A stretch of DNA of 64,000 nucleotides, taken from assembly GCF_040371085.1 (NCBI RefSeq), contig NZ_JAMBMT010000001.1, positions 186,001-250,000 on the forward strand, read 5' to 3'. Shown in pieces: positions 42,768-50,772 of the stretch (within the stretch, counting starts at the first letter, position 1; the number at the start of each line of letters is the position of its first letter). Source of the DNA: Psychrobacter sp. AH5 (GTDB lineage: Bacteria > Pseudomonadota > Gammaproteobacteria > Pseudomonadales > Moraxellaceae). The position numbers and the translations under genes were made by a program. The notes under the pieces are model-generated. The model was not told the origin of the DNA. It ran no database searches and worked only from the letters and a program-made list of their open reading frames with translations.

Positions 42768-44477
42768 TTAGATGTCTTTTAGCGCGTTTACCGCATCAAT
42801 AGTACTTAGATATACTTGTCCTGAGAGCTCGGTGATCAGCGGAGTATGTTCGATATTATCCATTACTGGCCCTTTGATAAAGCTAAAATGCAGATGCTTA
42901 TCTTGCGCGACTAGCTCTTTATTTAAAGTAATTAACATCTCTTGCGCGGTTAGATCGATATGATTGACCGCCGACATGATCAAGATAATCTCTCGCGCTT
43001 CACTGTAGTCTTTAGTCGCTTGTAAGATACGGCGATGGATCGACTCGCTGTTGCCAAAGAACAAGCTCTCATCGATACGTATCATCAGTAGATGCTGATA
43101 AGTGATCACGTCATGGCGATGAATATTGCGAAAGTGACCAGTTTCAGCCAGTTGTCCGACAATAGCTACGTGCGGATGACTCGATTGCCAAATAAGGCTA
43201 GCAAAAGACACCATAAGGCCGATAACTAAGCCCGTATTTAATCCAAAAATTAACACACCGATGAAGGCGGCAAAAAAGCTAGCGGCATCTAGACGATCGC
43301 GCTGCCAAGCTGATCTTAGAGTTGCAAAATCGATCAGGCCAATAATAGAGGCCATAATAGTCGCGCCCAATATCGCATAGGGGAGAGGAGCAAGGGCGTT
43401 ACCAAAGAATATTAGTGCGGCGATCATTACTATCACAGTGACTAGGCTAGCGACTGGCGTTTTAGCGCCAGAATCGGCATTGATAGCGGTTCGCGAAAAA
43501 CCGCCCGCTACTGCAAAGCTCTGAAATAGACCGCCAGCTATATTAGCTAGCCCCAATCCTGTCAGCTCACGATTGGCATCGAAGCTCTCATCACGTTGAC
43601 GAGCGTAAGTGCTGGCAACCGAGCTACTAGAGACAAAGACGATCAGCGCCATCAGTCCGGCGGTCGGCAGTAAGTTTGCCGCTTCACGAAAATCTGGAAT
43701 ATATGGCAGCGTAAAGCTTGGTAACCCCTGCGGAATACTACCGATAGTCGCCACTCCAAACGATGACCACTGCAGTACGATACTTAGCACAATAGCTACC
43801 AGCAAAAGTAGTAAAGGAAATAGGCGCTCAGCCCACTTAGCGTAGCTTGCCGATAGCCATGAGCGCCATACCCACTGGTTGCCATAGCGATTGGTAATCA
43901 ATAATCCAAAAGAGACGAGACCGATAGCTAAAGTTAGCGGATGTAGCTGTGCTAAGTAAGCCTGCAAGCTTGATAAATAGCCTATTAAGCTATTACCTGT
44001 GACTGGAATGGCAGTGACATACTTTAGCTGGCTGACAAATATCAGCACTGCCGCCCCACTGATAAAACCCGCTGAGACGCCGCGACTGATAAACTGCATA
44101 ATCCAGCCAAGCTTTAACCAGCCTGCAATCGATAGCAGCGCTCCTACCATCAAAGCGAGCAAGCTTGCCATTAGCACGTATTGCTGAGCACCTTGATCGG
44201 CATAGGCATGTAGGGCGCTAGCGGTCATGATAGCGGTGATAGCTACCGGGCCAACTGCCTGTACATTACTGGAGCCTATCCAAGCATAGACGATGACCGG
44301 CACGATAGCAGCGTACAGCCCGTACACAGGAGGCAAGCCTGCAAGCACCGCATAACCCAAGCTTTGGGGAATAACTAAGATGCCAACCACAATACCGGCG
44401 ATAACGTCAGTGGATAGCTCTGCTAACTGGTAGCGACGCAGCCAAGCTGGTATTAGACGAGTGGCAATAGAGGACAT
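42768..44477 (-). CDS. SulP-family inorganic anion transporter
   Basis: A 569-residue membrane protein. The first 400 residues hold 10-14 helices with the SulP signature region around GIVVGILVIPQSLGYAVLAG, LPPVYGLYAA and GGFSRTAINADSGAKTP. The C-terminal STAS domain (about 440-560) includes IILIMSAVNHIDLTAQEML. SulP proteins move sulfate, bicarbonate or other anions. Placed next to a BigR-type regulator and a persulfide dioxygenase, it could export or import sulfite, sulfate or thiosulfate. It is co-directional with the ArsR regulator and starts 74 bases after it. Confidence 0.88.
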   Translation of the reverse strand: MSSIATRLIPAWLRRYQLAELSTDVIAGIVVGILVIPQSLGYAVLAGLPPVYGLYAAIVPVIVYAWIGSSNVQAVGPVAITAIMTASALHAYADQGAQQYVLMASLLALMVGALLSIAGWLKLGWIMQFISRGVSAGFISGAAVLIFVSQLKYVTAIPVTGNSLIGYLSSLQAYLAQLHPLTLAIGLVSFGLLITNRYGNQWVWRSWLSASYAKWAERLFPLLLLLVAIVLSIVLQWSSFGVATIGSIPQGLPSFTLPYIPDFREAANLLPTAGLMALIVFVSSSSVASTYARQRDESFDANRELTGLGLANIAGGLFQSFAVAGGFSRTAINADSGAKTPVASLVTVIVMIAALIFFGNALAPLPYAILGATIMASIIGLIDFATLRSAWQRDRLDAASFFAAFIGVLIFGLNTGLVIGLMVSFASLIWQSSHPHVAIVGQLAETGHFRNIHRHDVITYQHLLMIRIDESLFFGNSESIHRRILQATKDYSEAREIILIMSAVNHIDLTAQEMLITLNKELVAQDKHLHFSFIKGPVMDNIEHTPLITELSGQVYLSTIDAVNALKDI

Positions 44478-44551
44478 ATCAGTACGTCAGTATCCTAACA
44501 ATATCTTTTAATAATCTATAAAATTAAAGCCATTTAAATCATTTAATTGGC

Positions 44552-44950
44552 TTAGTCATCTTTAGCGCAAAAACGCTGATACAGTAGCTGTAGTACTGCC
44601 AGAGCATCCTCACTTGCGATACTATAGTAGATCTGTTTGCCCTCGCGGCGAGTCGCCACCAGCTCATCTTTACGTAGGATACCTAACTGCTGCGAGAGGC
44701 TTGGCTGCCCGACGCCAACCAGCGTCTCAAGCTCACCGACGCAGTATTCTCCTTGGGTCAGCTGACACAGTAATAATAAGCGATCAGGATGCGACAGTGA
44801 TTTTAGTAACTGGCTGGCCTGCTGCGAGGATTGCTGCATCTGCTTGGCTAGATCTGTCGGTGTAAAGTCGCTGTCATCATTACTTGTAGCTATATCTTTT
44901 ATATCTTGATTGGTCATTGTAGTATCTGCATTTATAGAGGAATTATTCAT
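44552..44950 (-). CDS. ArsR-family repressor, BigR/SqrR-like persulfide sensor
   Basis: A winged-helix repressor of at least 132 residues. SLSHPDRLLLLCQLTQGEYC, GQPSLSQQLGILRKDELVATR and REGKQIYYSI are typical of the BigR/SqrR/YgaV branch. Cys62 in LLLCQL and Cys128 in QRFC fall where that branch has its pair of persulfide-sensing cysteines; Cys70 is extra. BigR-type proteins repress sulfide-detoxification genes until the cysteines form a polysulfide bridge. It is divergent from the persulfide dioxygenase gene. ATG 44950 lacks a ribosome site; AAGGAG at 45011-45016 precedes an in-frame CTG at 45004, so translation may start earlier. Confidence 0.85.
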   Translation of the reverse strand: MNNSSINADTTMTNQDIKDIATSNDDSDFTPTDLAKQMQQSSQQASQLLKSLSHPDRLLLLCQLTQGEYCVGELETLVGVGQPSLSQQLGILRKDELVATRREGKQIYYSIASEDALAVLQLLYQRFCAKDD

Positions 44951-45253
44951 CGACTCATGAGCATCTACTGTCGATGTCGTCTTGGTTAAGGTAGAGGTAA
45001 TCAGAATAATCTCCTTAATGAATAATAATTAGTCATAATGATTAAGTGATTTAAATATTGGCGCTAACATTTCTTAAGCTCAGTGTATTTTAGCACTCAA
45101 TAACTAAGGACGTTTAATAATAAATATTATATCATTAATTACATTATATAAATTGATAAATTGTTATATTTTTGCTATATTGAAATTAACTAATAGTAAG
45201 CTAATTATAATAATTAAATATTTTTCATTACAGATTTCAAAGACGAGGTATTT
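44951..45253. promoter_or_regulatory. Divergent control region between the BigR-like and Blh-like genes
   Basis: 303 bases, very AT-rich between about 45110 and 45235. It must contain the promoters of both genes and the BigR-type operator. Several short inverted TATA-rich stretches occur, but I cannot single out the operator by eye. Confidence 0.5.
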
Positions 45254-46120
45254 ATGCAAGTACATTCTTTTTTACATGGTGATACCGAAACTTATACTCA
45301 TGTCTTAGCCGATGTAGAGCAGCAGCTGTGTGCGATTGTCGATCCGGTCTTAGATTTTGATGCTAAGTCCGGTCATACCAGTACCGATAGTGTCGATGAG
45401 GTGATCGCTTTTGTGCGTAGTCAAGGTTGGCAGCTGGTTTATATCATAGAAACCCATGCTCACGCCGATCATATCTCAGCTGCCCCCCATGTCAAAGAGC
45501 AGCTAGGAGGGCAGCTAGTGATGGGCAAATATATCACTGAAGTCCAAAAGATATTTAAGCAAGTGTTTAACTTTGATACCAGTTTCCGTACCGATGCTAG
45601 TCAGTTCGATATCTTGACCGATGAAGATAGCGTTTTAGAGCTAGGAGATATCAAAATAACAGTCTTGCACGTACCGGGTCACACGCCAGCAGATATGGCT
45701 TATGTGGCAAAGGATAGTGAGAAGCAAGTGGTCTTCACTGGCGATACGATATTTGCTCCAGATGTCGGTACTGCTCGCTGCGATTTTCCTGGTGGCGACG
45801 CCAAAACCTTATACCACTCTATTCAAAAGCTATTATCCCTGGATGAAGATACGGTGATGTATCTATGTCATGATTATCCAAGTCAAGGGCGTCAGCACTG
45901 TCCAAGCACTACGGTTAGGGCACAAAAGCAAAGCAATATTCACGTCAAAGACGGCATTAACGAGGCAGAATTCGTACAGATGCGCGAGCGCCGTGATGCC
46001 ACCCTTGAGATGCCAAGGCTGATTATTCCTTCTGTACAGGTCAATATCGATGCTGGTAATTTGCCCAAACCGGAAGCTAATGGCACACGCTATCTAAAAG
46101 TACCTATTAACGCGCTATAA
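45254..46120 (+). CDS. Persulfide dioxygenase, Blh/ETHE1-like MBL-fold protein
   Basis: A 288-residue metallo-beta-lactamase-fold enzyme. Motifs are THAHADH (His68, His70, Asp72, His73), HVPGHTP, FTGDTIFAPDVGTARCDF and YLCHDYPSQGR, the pattern of ETHE1-type persulfide dioxygenases. These use one iron and O2 to turn glutathione persulfide into sulfite. The gene is divergent from a BigR-like repressor, the classic arrangement for Blh. Unlike the bifunctional Blh proteins it has no fused DUF442 domain; that domain is present as separate genes at 41557 and 42130. The ATG has GACGAGGTATTT upstream. Confidence 0.92.
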   Translation: MQVHSFLHGDTETYTHVLADVEQQLCAIVDPVLDFDAKSGHTSTDSVDEVIAFVRSQGWQLVYIIETHAHADHISAAPHVKEQLGGQLVMGKYITEVQKIFKQVFNFDTSFRTDASQFDILTDEDSVLELGDIKITVLHVPGHTPADMAYVAKDSEKQVVFTGDTIFAPDVGTARCDFPGGDAKTLYHSIQKLLSLDEDTVMYLCHDYPSQGRQHCPSTTVRAQKQSNIHVKDGINEAEFVQMRERRDATLEMPRLIIPSVQVNIDAGNLPKPEANGTRYLKVPINAL

Positions 46121-46158
46121 GCTGATCATATAAATTTTATTATTTTAAGGAGTGAGTT

Positions 46159-46350
46159 ATGAAAACCAATGTAGGTAATACCGATAGAACCATACGCATT
46201 ATCGCTGGTATAGTGATTATTGGATTAGGTCTTTACTATCAAAGCTGGTGGGGTGTTATCGGCTTGATTCCTTTATTGACCGGTATATTTCGCTCTTGCG
46301 TGCTTTATTCGATACTCGGTATCAATACTTGTGAGCGCCCGTCATCGTAA
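46159..46350 (+). CDS. DUF2892 (YgaP-like) small inner-membrane protein
   Basis: A 63-residue membrane protein with two helices. It begins MKTNVGNTDRTIRIIAGI and has GVIGLIPLLTGIFRSCVLYS, the DUF2892 pattern. DUF2892 also forms the C-terminal part of YgaP, a membrane rhodanese, and commonly sits beside sulfur-handling genes. It lies 38 bases after the dioxygenase and follows AAGGAGTGAGTT, a strong ribosome site. Part of the reactive-sulfur operon. Confidence 0.9.
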   Translation: MKTNVGNTDRTIRIIAGIVIIGLGLYYQSWWGVIGLIPLLTGIFRSCVLYSILGINTCERPSS

Positions 46351-46431
46351 TATTTGCTAACTGAATTTATAAGCCATTAATGCCATACTAATTGCCTAGT
46401 AGTAGACTCGGTTTAGGATAAGGCCATAACT

Positions 46432-47052
46432 ATGACTATTTATCAGCAATATGTTTTGCCTAAGATGATCGATATGGCGTGTAGTACTGGCAATGTGATG
46501 AAAGCGCGTGCCCAAATTGTGCCGCAGGCGATAGGCGAGGTATTAGAGATTGGTATTGGCAGTGGTCTTAATCTAGCCTTTTATAACGCTAATAAAGTCA
46601 GCTCTATTATCGGTATCGACCCTGCCGCGCAAATGCAATCTTTGGTTTATAAACGCGCCGCTAGTATTGATATTCCGGTAGAAACCCTAGCCGCTGATAT
46701 TTATGGTATTGACGCCGAAAGCGAGCGCTTTGATACTATAGTGATGACTTTTACCTTGTGTAGTATTGATAATCCTATACCAGCGCTAAAAGAGATGGCA
46801 AGAGTGCTAAAGCCAACAGGCCGTTTGCTATTTTGTGAGCATGGTCTTGCACCAGAGGCAAGTGTTGAGCGTTGGCAGCGCCGTTTGACGCCGCTATGGA
46901 AACCTATAGCGGGCGGTTGCCATTTAGATCGTGATATAGCGGCTTTGATCAGGGCAAGCGGCTTTACTATCGAAGCGTTAACCACTGAATATCTGCCGGG
47001 GCCAAAATTGATGAGCTATATCTATAGTGGTTCGGCACAAAAAGCCGTTTAG
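46432..47052 (+). CDS. Class I SAM-dependent methyltransferase
   Basis: A 206-residue methyltransferase (Methyltransf_11 type). Motif I is LEIGIGSGLNLAFY, the acidic residue of motif II is in IIGIDPA, and TIVMTFTLCSIDNP is motif IV, followed by ARVLKPTGRLLFCEHG. The pattern is like methyltransferases often annotated as UbiE-related or phosphatidylethanolamine N-methyltransferase-like. The substrate is unknown. It is in the reactive-sulfur cluster between the DUF2892 gene and trxC, so a thiol or sulfide substrate is conceivable. Confidence 0.85.
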   Translation: MTIYQQYVLPKMIDMACSTGNVMKARAQIVPQAIGEVLEIGIGSGLNLAFYNANKVSSIIGIDPAAQMQSLVYKRAASIDIPVETLAADIYGIDAESERFDTIVMTFTLCSIDNPIPALKEMARVLKPTGRLLFCEHGLAPEASVERWQRRLTPLWKPIAGGCHLDRDIAALIRASGFTIEALTTEYLPGPKLMSYIYSGSAQKAV

Positions 47053-47106
47053 ACAACGGTATTTAAAGAAAAGCCATAAATATAATAATTAAAATAGGAC
47101 TATTTT

Positions 47107-47544
47107 ATGACTATACAGAACTTTCATATTGTCTGTCCACACTGTCAGGCGACCAATCGTTTACCAAGTGAGCGCCTAAGCGCCGCGCCTAATTGTGGCA
47201 AATGTGGGCAACCGTTATTAACAGCAAGTCCGCAAGAATTGACCGCACAAACGGTTGCTAAGACTATTCAAAAAAACGATGTACTCACGATTATAGATTT
47301 TTGGGCCAGCTGGTGTCAGCCGTGTCTTATGATGGCGCCGCAATTTAAAGCTGCGGCCAGTCAGCTGCCACAAGTGGTGTTTGCCAAATTACAAACTGAT
47401 AAGTATGAGCAAGCCGCTGCTCCTTATAATATTCGCAGTTTACCGACCATGGTAGCGTTCCGAGGTGGTAAAGAGGTTGCTCGTCAATCAGGGGCGCTGC
47501 CTAGCAATCAGATCGTGCAGTGGGTGCAAAGCTTGCAAACTTAG
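47107..47544 (+). CDS. trxC: Thioredoxin 2 (TrxC) with CQPC active site
   Basis: A 145-residue zinc-binding thioredoxin. The N-terminal zinc ribbon has CPHC and CGKC pairs (residues 10-13 and 30-33), and the thioredoxin domain has FWASWCQPC with active cysteines 70 and 73. The standard dipeptide is Gly-Pro; here it is Gln-Pro, which should shift the redox potential or partner choice. SLPTMVAFRGG includes the cis-Pro loop. It acts as a cytosolic disulfide reductase in stress. It is last in the sulfur-related cluster and has its own terminator. Confidence 0.92.
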   Translation: MTIQNFHIVCPHCQATNRLPSERLSAAPNCGKCGQPLLTASPQELTAQTVAKTIQKNDVLTIIDFWASWCQPCLMMAPQFKAAASQLPQVVFAKLQTDKYEQAAAPYNIRSLPTMVAFRGGKEVARQSGALPSNQIVQWVQSLQT

Positions 47545-47570
47545 TTATGCTATTAAAATGTAAGCATTAA

Positions 47571-47605
47571 AAAAAGCCAATACGTAAATAGCGTATTGGC
47601 TTTTT
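47571..47605. terminator. Bidirectional intrinsic terminator
   Basis: AAAAAGCCAATACG and CGTATTGGCTTTTT arms with a seven-base loop, A-run on one side and T-run on the other. Serves trxC and the convergent lipoprotein gene. Confidence 0.92.
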
Positions 47606-47651
47606 GTTTAATTATAAAATTTTTGGATGGTATAAGACTTTTTAGCCAGTA

Positions 47652-48053
47652 TTACTCACCATAAATCTTGATACCGTTAGCGAAGCTACAATTTTTCATC
47701 CGCGCGGTTTGAATGATAGCGTCCGCTTCGCCGTATAGACGAGATAGCTTGGCATCACGCGCTTTATTATCGTTACTTCTCCCAACACCAAAGCTGATAT
47801 TAGGCGAGATACCCCAGCGCCCAGCTGAAATCCCTACGCCAACCCCTGAGGATGATAAAGTCGACTGCTGTTTTTGCGCCGCCTCAACATAACGCTCCAC
47901 TCGATTGTACTCTTGAGCGAGCGACTGGCAATCATAGCTTTGATAGGTGCTGGGTGGGACATATTGCGGCGTTAAATTACCACTAGTCGCACAGCCTGAG
48001 AGCGCAAAGATGCTAGCCGCTGCTAATAGTGTCGTTGCAGTAAATGTTTTCAT
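47652..48053 (-). CDS. Small lipoprotein of unknown function
   Basis: A 133-residue exported lipoprotein: MKTFTATTLLAAASIFA leads to lipobox LSGC. A helical stretch (YDCQSLAQEYNRVERYVEAAQ) is followed by a Gly/Ser-rich segment (SSGVGVGISAGRWGI). I do not recognise the family. The start is the ATG at 48053, with GGAG five bases upstream; an earlier in-frame ATG at 48086 would break the signal peptide pattern. It sits downstream of the SirB2-like gene on the same strand. Confidence 0.75.
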   Translation of the reverse strand: MKTFTATTLLAAASIFALSGCATSGNLTPQYVPPSTYQSYDCQSLAQEYNRVERYVEAAQKQQSTLSSSGVGVGISAGRWGISPNISFGVGRSNDNKARDAKLSRLYGEADAIIQTARMKNCSFANGIKIYGE

Positions 48054-48127
48054 AATGACTCCGTTAAACCAAGGCGTAATAGTCATTAAGATAACAAATG
48101 TAAAGCGCTTATGATACTAATTTAGTG

Positions 48128-48487
48128 CTAAAACAAATTGTCAGGTTTAACATAAGCTAAGATGACGATACCTATATAAGCGATACCAGCGATAACGATA
48201 CCCACCTTGCTTTGGCTAGCGGTTGCCTGCGCGTTAAAGGCTTTAATACTAGCGCTAATGGCCGCTATCAATAAAATAATCTTAGCAAAGACCCACTGTA
48301 CTGGCGCATTGACTGCCATGAGCTGCATCAGCATCCAAGCCCCTGTAATGATAACTAGCGCGTAGAGGATATGACTGCTAATCTTTATCGGACGCGGCGC
48401 TCGTTTATTGGCGCTCAACACCAAAAAGCTTTGATAGATAAATATCGCGATTAATATAAATACCAATAGCGTATGTAGATGTTTCAT
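48128..48487 (-). CDS. SirB2-like integral membrane protein
   Basis: A 119-residue protein with four hydrophobic helices. MKHLHTLLVFILIAIFIYQ, RPIKISSHILYALVIITGAW and a C-terminal ILAYVKPDN segment resemble the SirB family of small membrane proteins. Function of the family is unclear despite its name (invasion gene regulator). The ATG follows AAGGAATTTTATTTA. The bolA-family gene is 54 bases upstream on the same strand, so they may be co-transcribed. Confidence 0.65.
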   Translation of the reverse strand: MKHLHTLLVFILIAIFIYQSFLVLSANKRAPRPIKISSHILYALVIITGAWMLMQLMAVNAPVQWVFAKIILLIAAISASIKAFNAQATASQSKVGIVIAGIAYIGIVILAYVKPDNLF

Positions 48488-48541
48488 TAAATAAAATTCC
48501 TTTTGCGGTATTTATGATGATGCTAACTATCAGCAAATTGA

Positions 48542-48871
48542 CTACTTATTTTGTCCGGCGCAAAGCGGACTATCAGGACTTTGAGCCTGCTGTTGCCATT
48601 CGCTTGGCGTATAAGCATGGATAGCTAAAGCGTGAATACTCCCGCCTTTAGACGTCAATAACGGATCTACCGTCTTATAGACTAGCTGATGACGCGCAAC
48701 TAAGCGCTTACCCTCAAAAGCTTCACTCACGATCGTTAGCTTAAAGTGACTCTCTTTACCCTCAAAGTAACCAGCATGGTTCATCGACTCATTAAGTAGA
48801 TCTACATAGCTAGGATGTAAATCTTCTAAAGCTGATCTTAATGCAGTAGCAGTGGGTTCGGCGTTATTCAT
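48542..48871 (-). CDS. BolA-family protein
   Basis: A 109-residue BolA-domain protein. VSEAFEGKRLVARHQLVY and SIHALAIHAYTPSEW carry the conserved BolA signature, including the His that binds iron-sulfur clusters with monothiol glutaredoxins. BolA proteins take part in iron-sulfur cluster trafficking and stress morphology. The ATG follows AAAGGATTGTT. The C-terminal tail (QSPDSPLCAGQNK) is not conserved. Confidence 0.9.
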   Translation of the reverse strand: MNNAEPTATALRSALEDLHPSYVDLLNESMNHAGYFEGKESHFKLTIVSEAFEGKRLVARHQLVYKTVDPLLTSKGGSIHALAIHAYTPSEWQQQAQSPDSPLCAGQNK

Positions 48872-49038
48872 AACAATCCTTTGATAAGCAAGATAAAATG
48901 CTGAAGTTATTCAATCAAAAATAATTAAAATCATTATAACAGAGCGCTAGCTGCAAATCCTAAAGACCATAAAAAACAGAGTATGAATAACTTCTCACAC
49001 TCTGTTATTAGCTTATACCCTCAGCCCCTAAAATAATT

Positions 49039-49851
49039 TTAACGACGCGATTTTTGATAAAGAGGCATAACTTTGGGCATTAGCGCTTGCATCTGCGCGA
49101 TACGAGCGCTACTTGTAGGGTGAGTACTTAAGAATTGTGGCGGCTCACCTTGGCTAGCACGCTGCATTTTTTGCCATAGCGTAATAGCTGCTTGTGGGTT
49201 GTAGCCGGCGCGCGCCATCAGCTCTAATCCGATCTGATCAGCCTCAGACTCCTGAGTACGGCTATGGGGACGGCTCAATCCCAAATCACCAGCGACACTG
49301 GCTAGCTGTGCTTGTCCTTGCGATAGTCCAAAGACGCTAGCCGCTAGACCAATGCCAGTTTGGGTTGCATATTCGCGTGAGAGGCGCTCACGAGAGTGCT
49401 CACGTAAGGCATGCGATATCTCATGACCCATAATAGCGGCAATCTCATCATCCGTTAAATTAAGACGATCAATAATACCTGAATAAAACAAAATCTTACC
49501 CCCAGGTAATACCGAAGCGTTGAGCTGTTCTGACTTAATAACATGAACTTCCCAGTTCCATTTCGCGGCATCAGGACGATAGACGCCTACTTGGCCTACT
49601 AAGCGATTAGCAATGTTTTTTAGGCGATTAAGCTGGGCTTGATTGGTATCTAGAACACGAGCTTGACGCGCCTTTTGTAAAACCTCATTATAGCTTTTGG
49701 CGGAGAGTTGTAGCACTTCTTCATTTGATACTAATAAAAGCTGCTGACGATCGACACCAACGGCACCAGTACCAGTTGTACTAGTACAGCCCACTAATGC
49801 GAGCGTTGATAATGAAGCGGCCATAAGAGAGGTAGTGAGTAGTTTTTTCAT
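49039..49851 (-). CDS. M48-family metallopeptidase lipoprotein (LoiP/YcaL-like)
   Basis: A 270-residue lipoprotein protease: signal with lipobox LVGC, then a peptidase M48 domain with zinc motif MGHEISHALREHSRER (HExxH) and the downstream Glu in ESEADQIGLELMARAGY. SVLPGGKILFYSGII is the family block before the zinc site. It should reside in the outer membrane facing the periplasm and degrade misfolded envelope proteins, like LoiP or BepA but without TPR repeats. The ATG follows AGGATTTATT. Confidence 0.92.
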   Translation of the reverse strand: MKKLLTTSLMAASLSTLALVGCTSTTGTGAVGVDRQQLLLVSNEEVLQLSAKSYNEVLQKARQARVLDTNQAQLNRLKNIANRLVGQVGVYRPDAAKWNWEVHVIKSEQLNASVLPGGKILFYSGIIDRLNLTDDEIAAIMGHEISHALREHSRERLSREYATQTGIGLAASVFGLSQGQAQLASVAGDLGLSRPHSRTQESEADQIGLELMARAGYNPQAAITLWQKMQRASQGEPPQFLSTHPTSSARIAQMQALMPKVMPLYQKSRR

Positions 49852-50285
49852 AATAAATCCTCGCGGTCAGTAGATAATACTGATAATGAATAATTAAAAT
49901 TGAACAAAATAAATCTAAAAGCATTTGAGCTACAATGGTTCTTTGGCATCCCTACAATCACAACTAACCTACCATGACAGCTTGTAGCTGATGCCATTTT
50001 ATCGTTAGTATAATAATCGTCTGACCACAAAACCAATGCAGTAAAAGTAACATTACTACGTGCTAGTGTAAGTAAGATTACGCTATCCACTTTTGCCCCG
50101 AGCGGCGACAAACGGCTAAGCTGGTCCAAAAGTAGTAAATTATTAGCTTAATAACAGAAAATAATTATTCAGCACATAATAGCGTTAGTTGATAATTTTC
50201 ATTGAAAATCAATCATGTAGATTAGTAGCTAGCAATGTAGCAACTATTAAATTTATTAAAAGGCCAAAAATGTGAAAAAAAGGCG
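49852..50285. other. Intergenic region upstream of tRNA-Gly
   Basis: 434 bases without a supported gene. A 93-codon open frame at 49848-50129 (minus) overlaps the M48 start and has no recognisable domain, so it was not called. GGCATC near 49946 and GATGCC near 49990 could pair in a long-looped hairpin, which is weak evidence for structure. Confidence 0.35.
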
Positions 50286-50313
50286 TTGACACTAGCAAAA
50301 AATTTGCTAGAAT
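50286..50313 (+). promoter_or_regulatory. Promoter of tRNA-Gly
   Basis: TTGACA (50286-50291) and TAGAAT (50308-50313) with a 16-base spacer, followed by a GC-rich AGCCCACC discriminator typical of stringently controlled stable RNA genes. Confidence 0.8.
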
Positions 50314-50366
50314 AGCCCACCTACCGAGACGTAGTGTCATCAATGTGACATAACGTTTTGATATAT

Positions 50367-50441
50367 GCGGGATTAGCTCAGTGGTAGAGCATAACCTTGC
50401 CAAGGTTGGGGTCGAGAGTTCGAATCTCTTATCCCGCTCCA
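50367..50441 (+). tRNA. tRNA-Gly(GCC)
   Basis: A full cloverleaf: acceptor arms GCGGGAT (50367-50373) and ATCCCGC (50431-50437), D-arm AGCTCAGTGGTAGAGC, anticodon loop CTTGCCAAG with anticodon GCC at 50399-50401, T-arm GAGAGTTCGAATCTC, discriminator T and encoded CCA (50439-50441). It reads GGC and GGU codons. It is a single gene with its own promoter and terminator. Confidence 0.97.
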
Positions 50442-50772
50442 AATATGGCTCTAGTATCTTATATTTTTGTACGTTACAGAGCAAAAAGCCTCATTACTCC
50501 TTAAAGAGTAGTGAGGCTTTTTTTTGTCTCATTTTTGAGTAAAAACCATTTCTTGTATAAAAGATTAGTGTCTGACTTTATTGCTTGACTGTATTAAGTA
50601 GGCATATATGACAAATTACAAAACTAAGTCAACTTGTCACAGCAACTTAAGTGATAAGGCGCATACTTATTGAACTTATATTGAGCTCAGAGCTATTTAA
50701 ACAGCCTAAGTCTAGATAGTGCGACTCTAACGATATTAAATCAAAAGTTCATAACCATAAGGATTACTTTTT
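50442..50772. other. Intergenic region after tRNA-Gly
   Basis: 331 bases containing the tRNA terminator and, by position, the promoter of the SDR gene. No gene is seen. Confidence 0.5.
50483..50525 (+). terminator. Intrinsic terminator after tRNA-Gly
   Basis: AAGCCTCATTACTC and GAGTAGTGAGGCTT arms with a six-base loop and a run of eight Ts. Confidence 0.9.

Noticed and set aside
49848..50129. 93-codon open frame overlapping the M48 start region
   Set aside because: Overlaps the start of the M48 lipoprotein gene, has no signal or domain pattern, and lacks a ribosome site.
50209..50484. 91-codon open frame on the minus strand across tRNA-Gly
   Set aside because: It is antisense to a certain tRNA gene and its promoter and is therefore an accidental frame.
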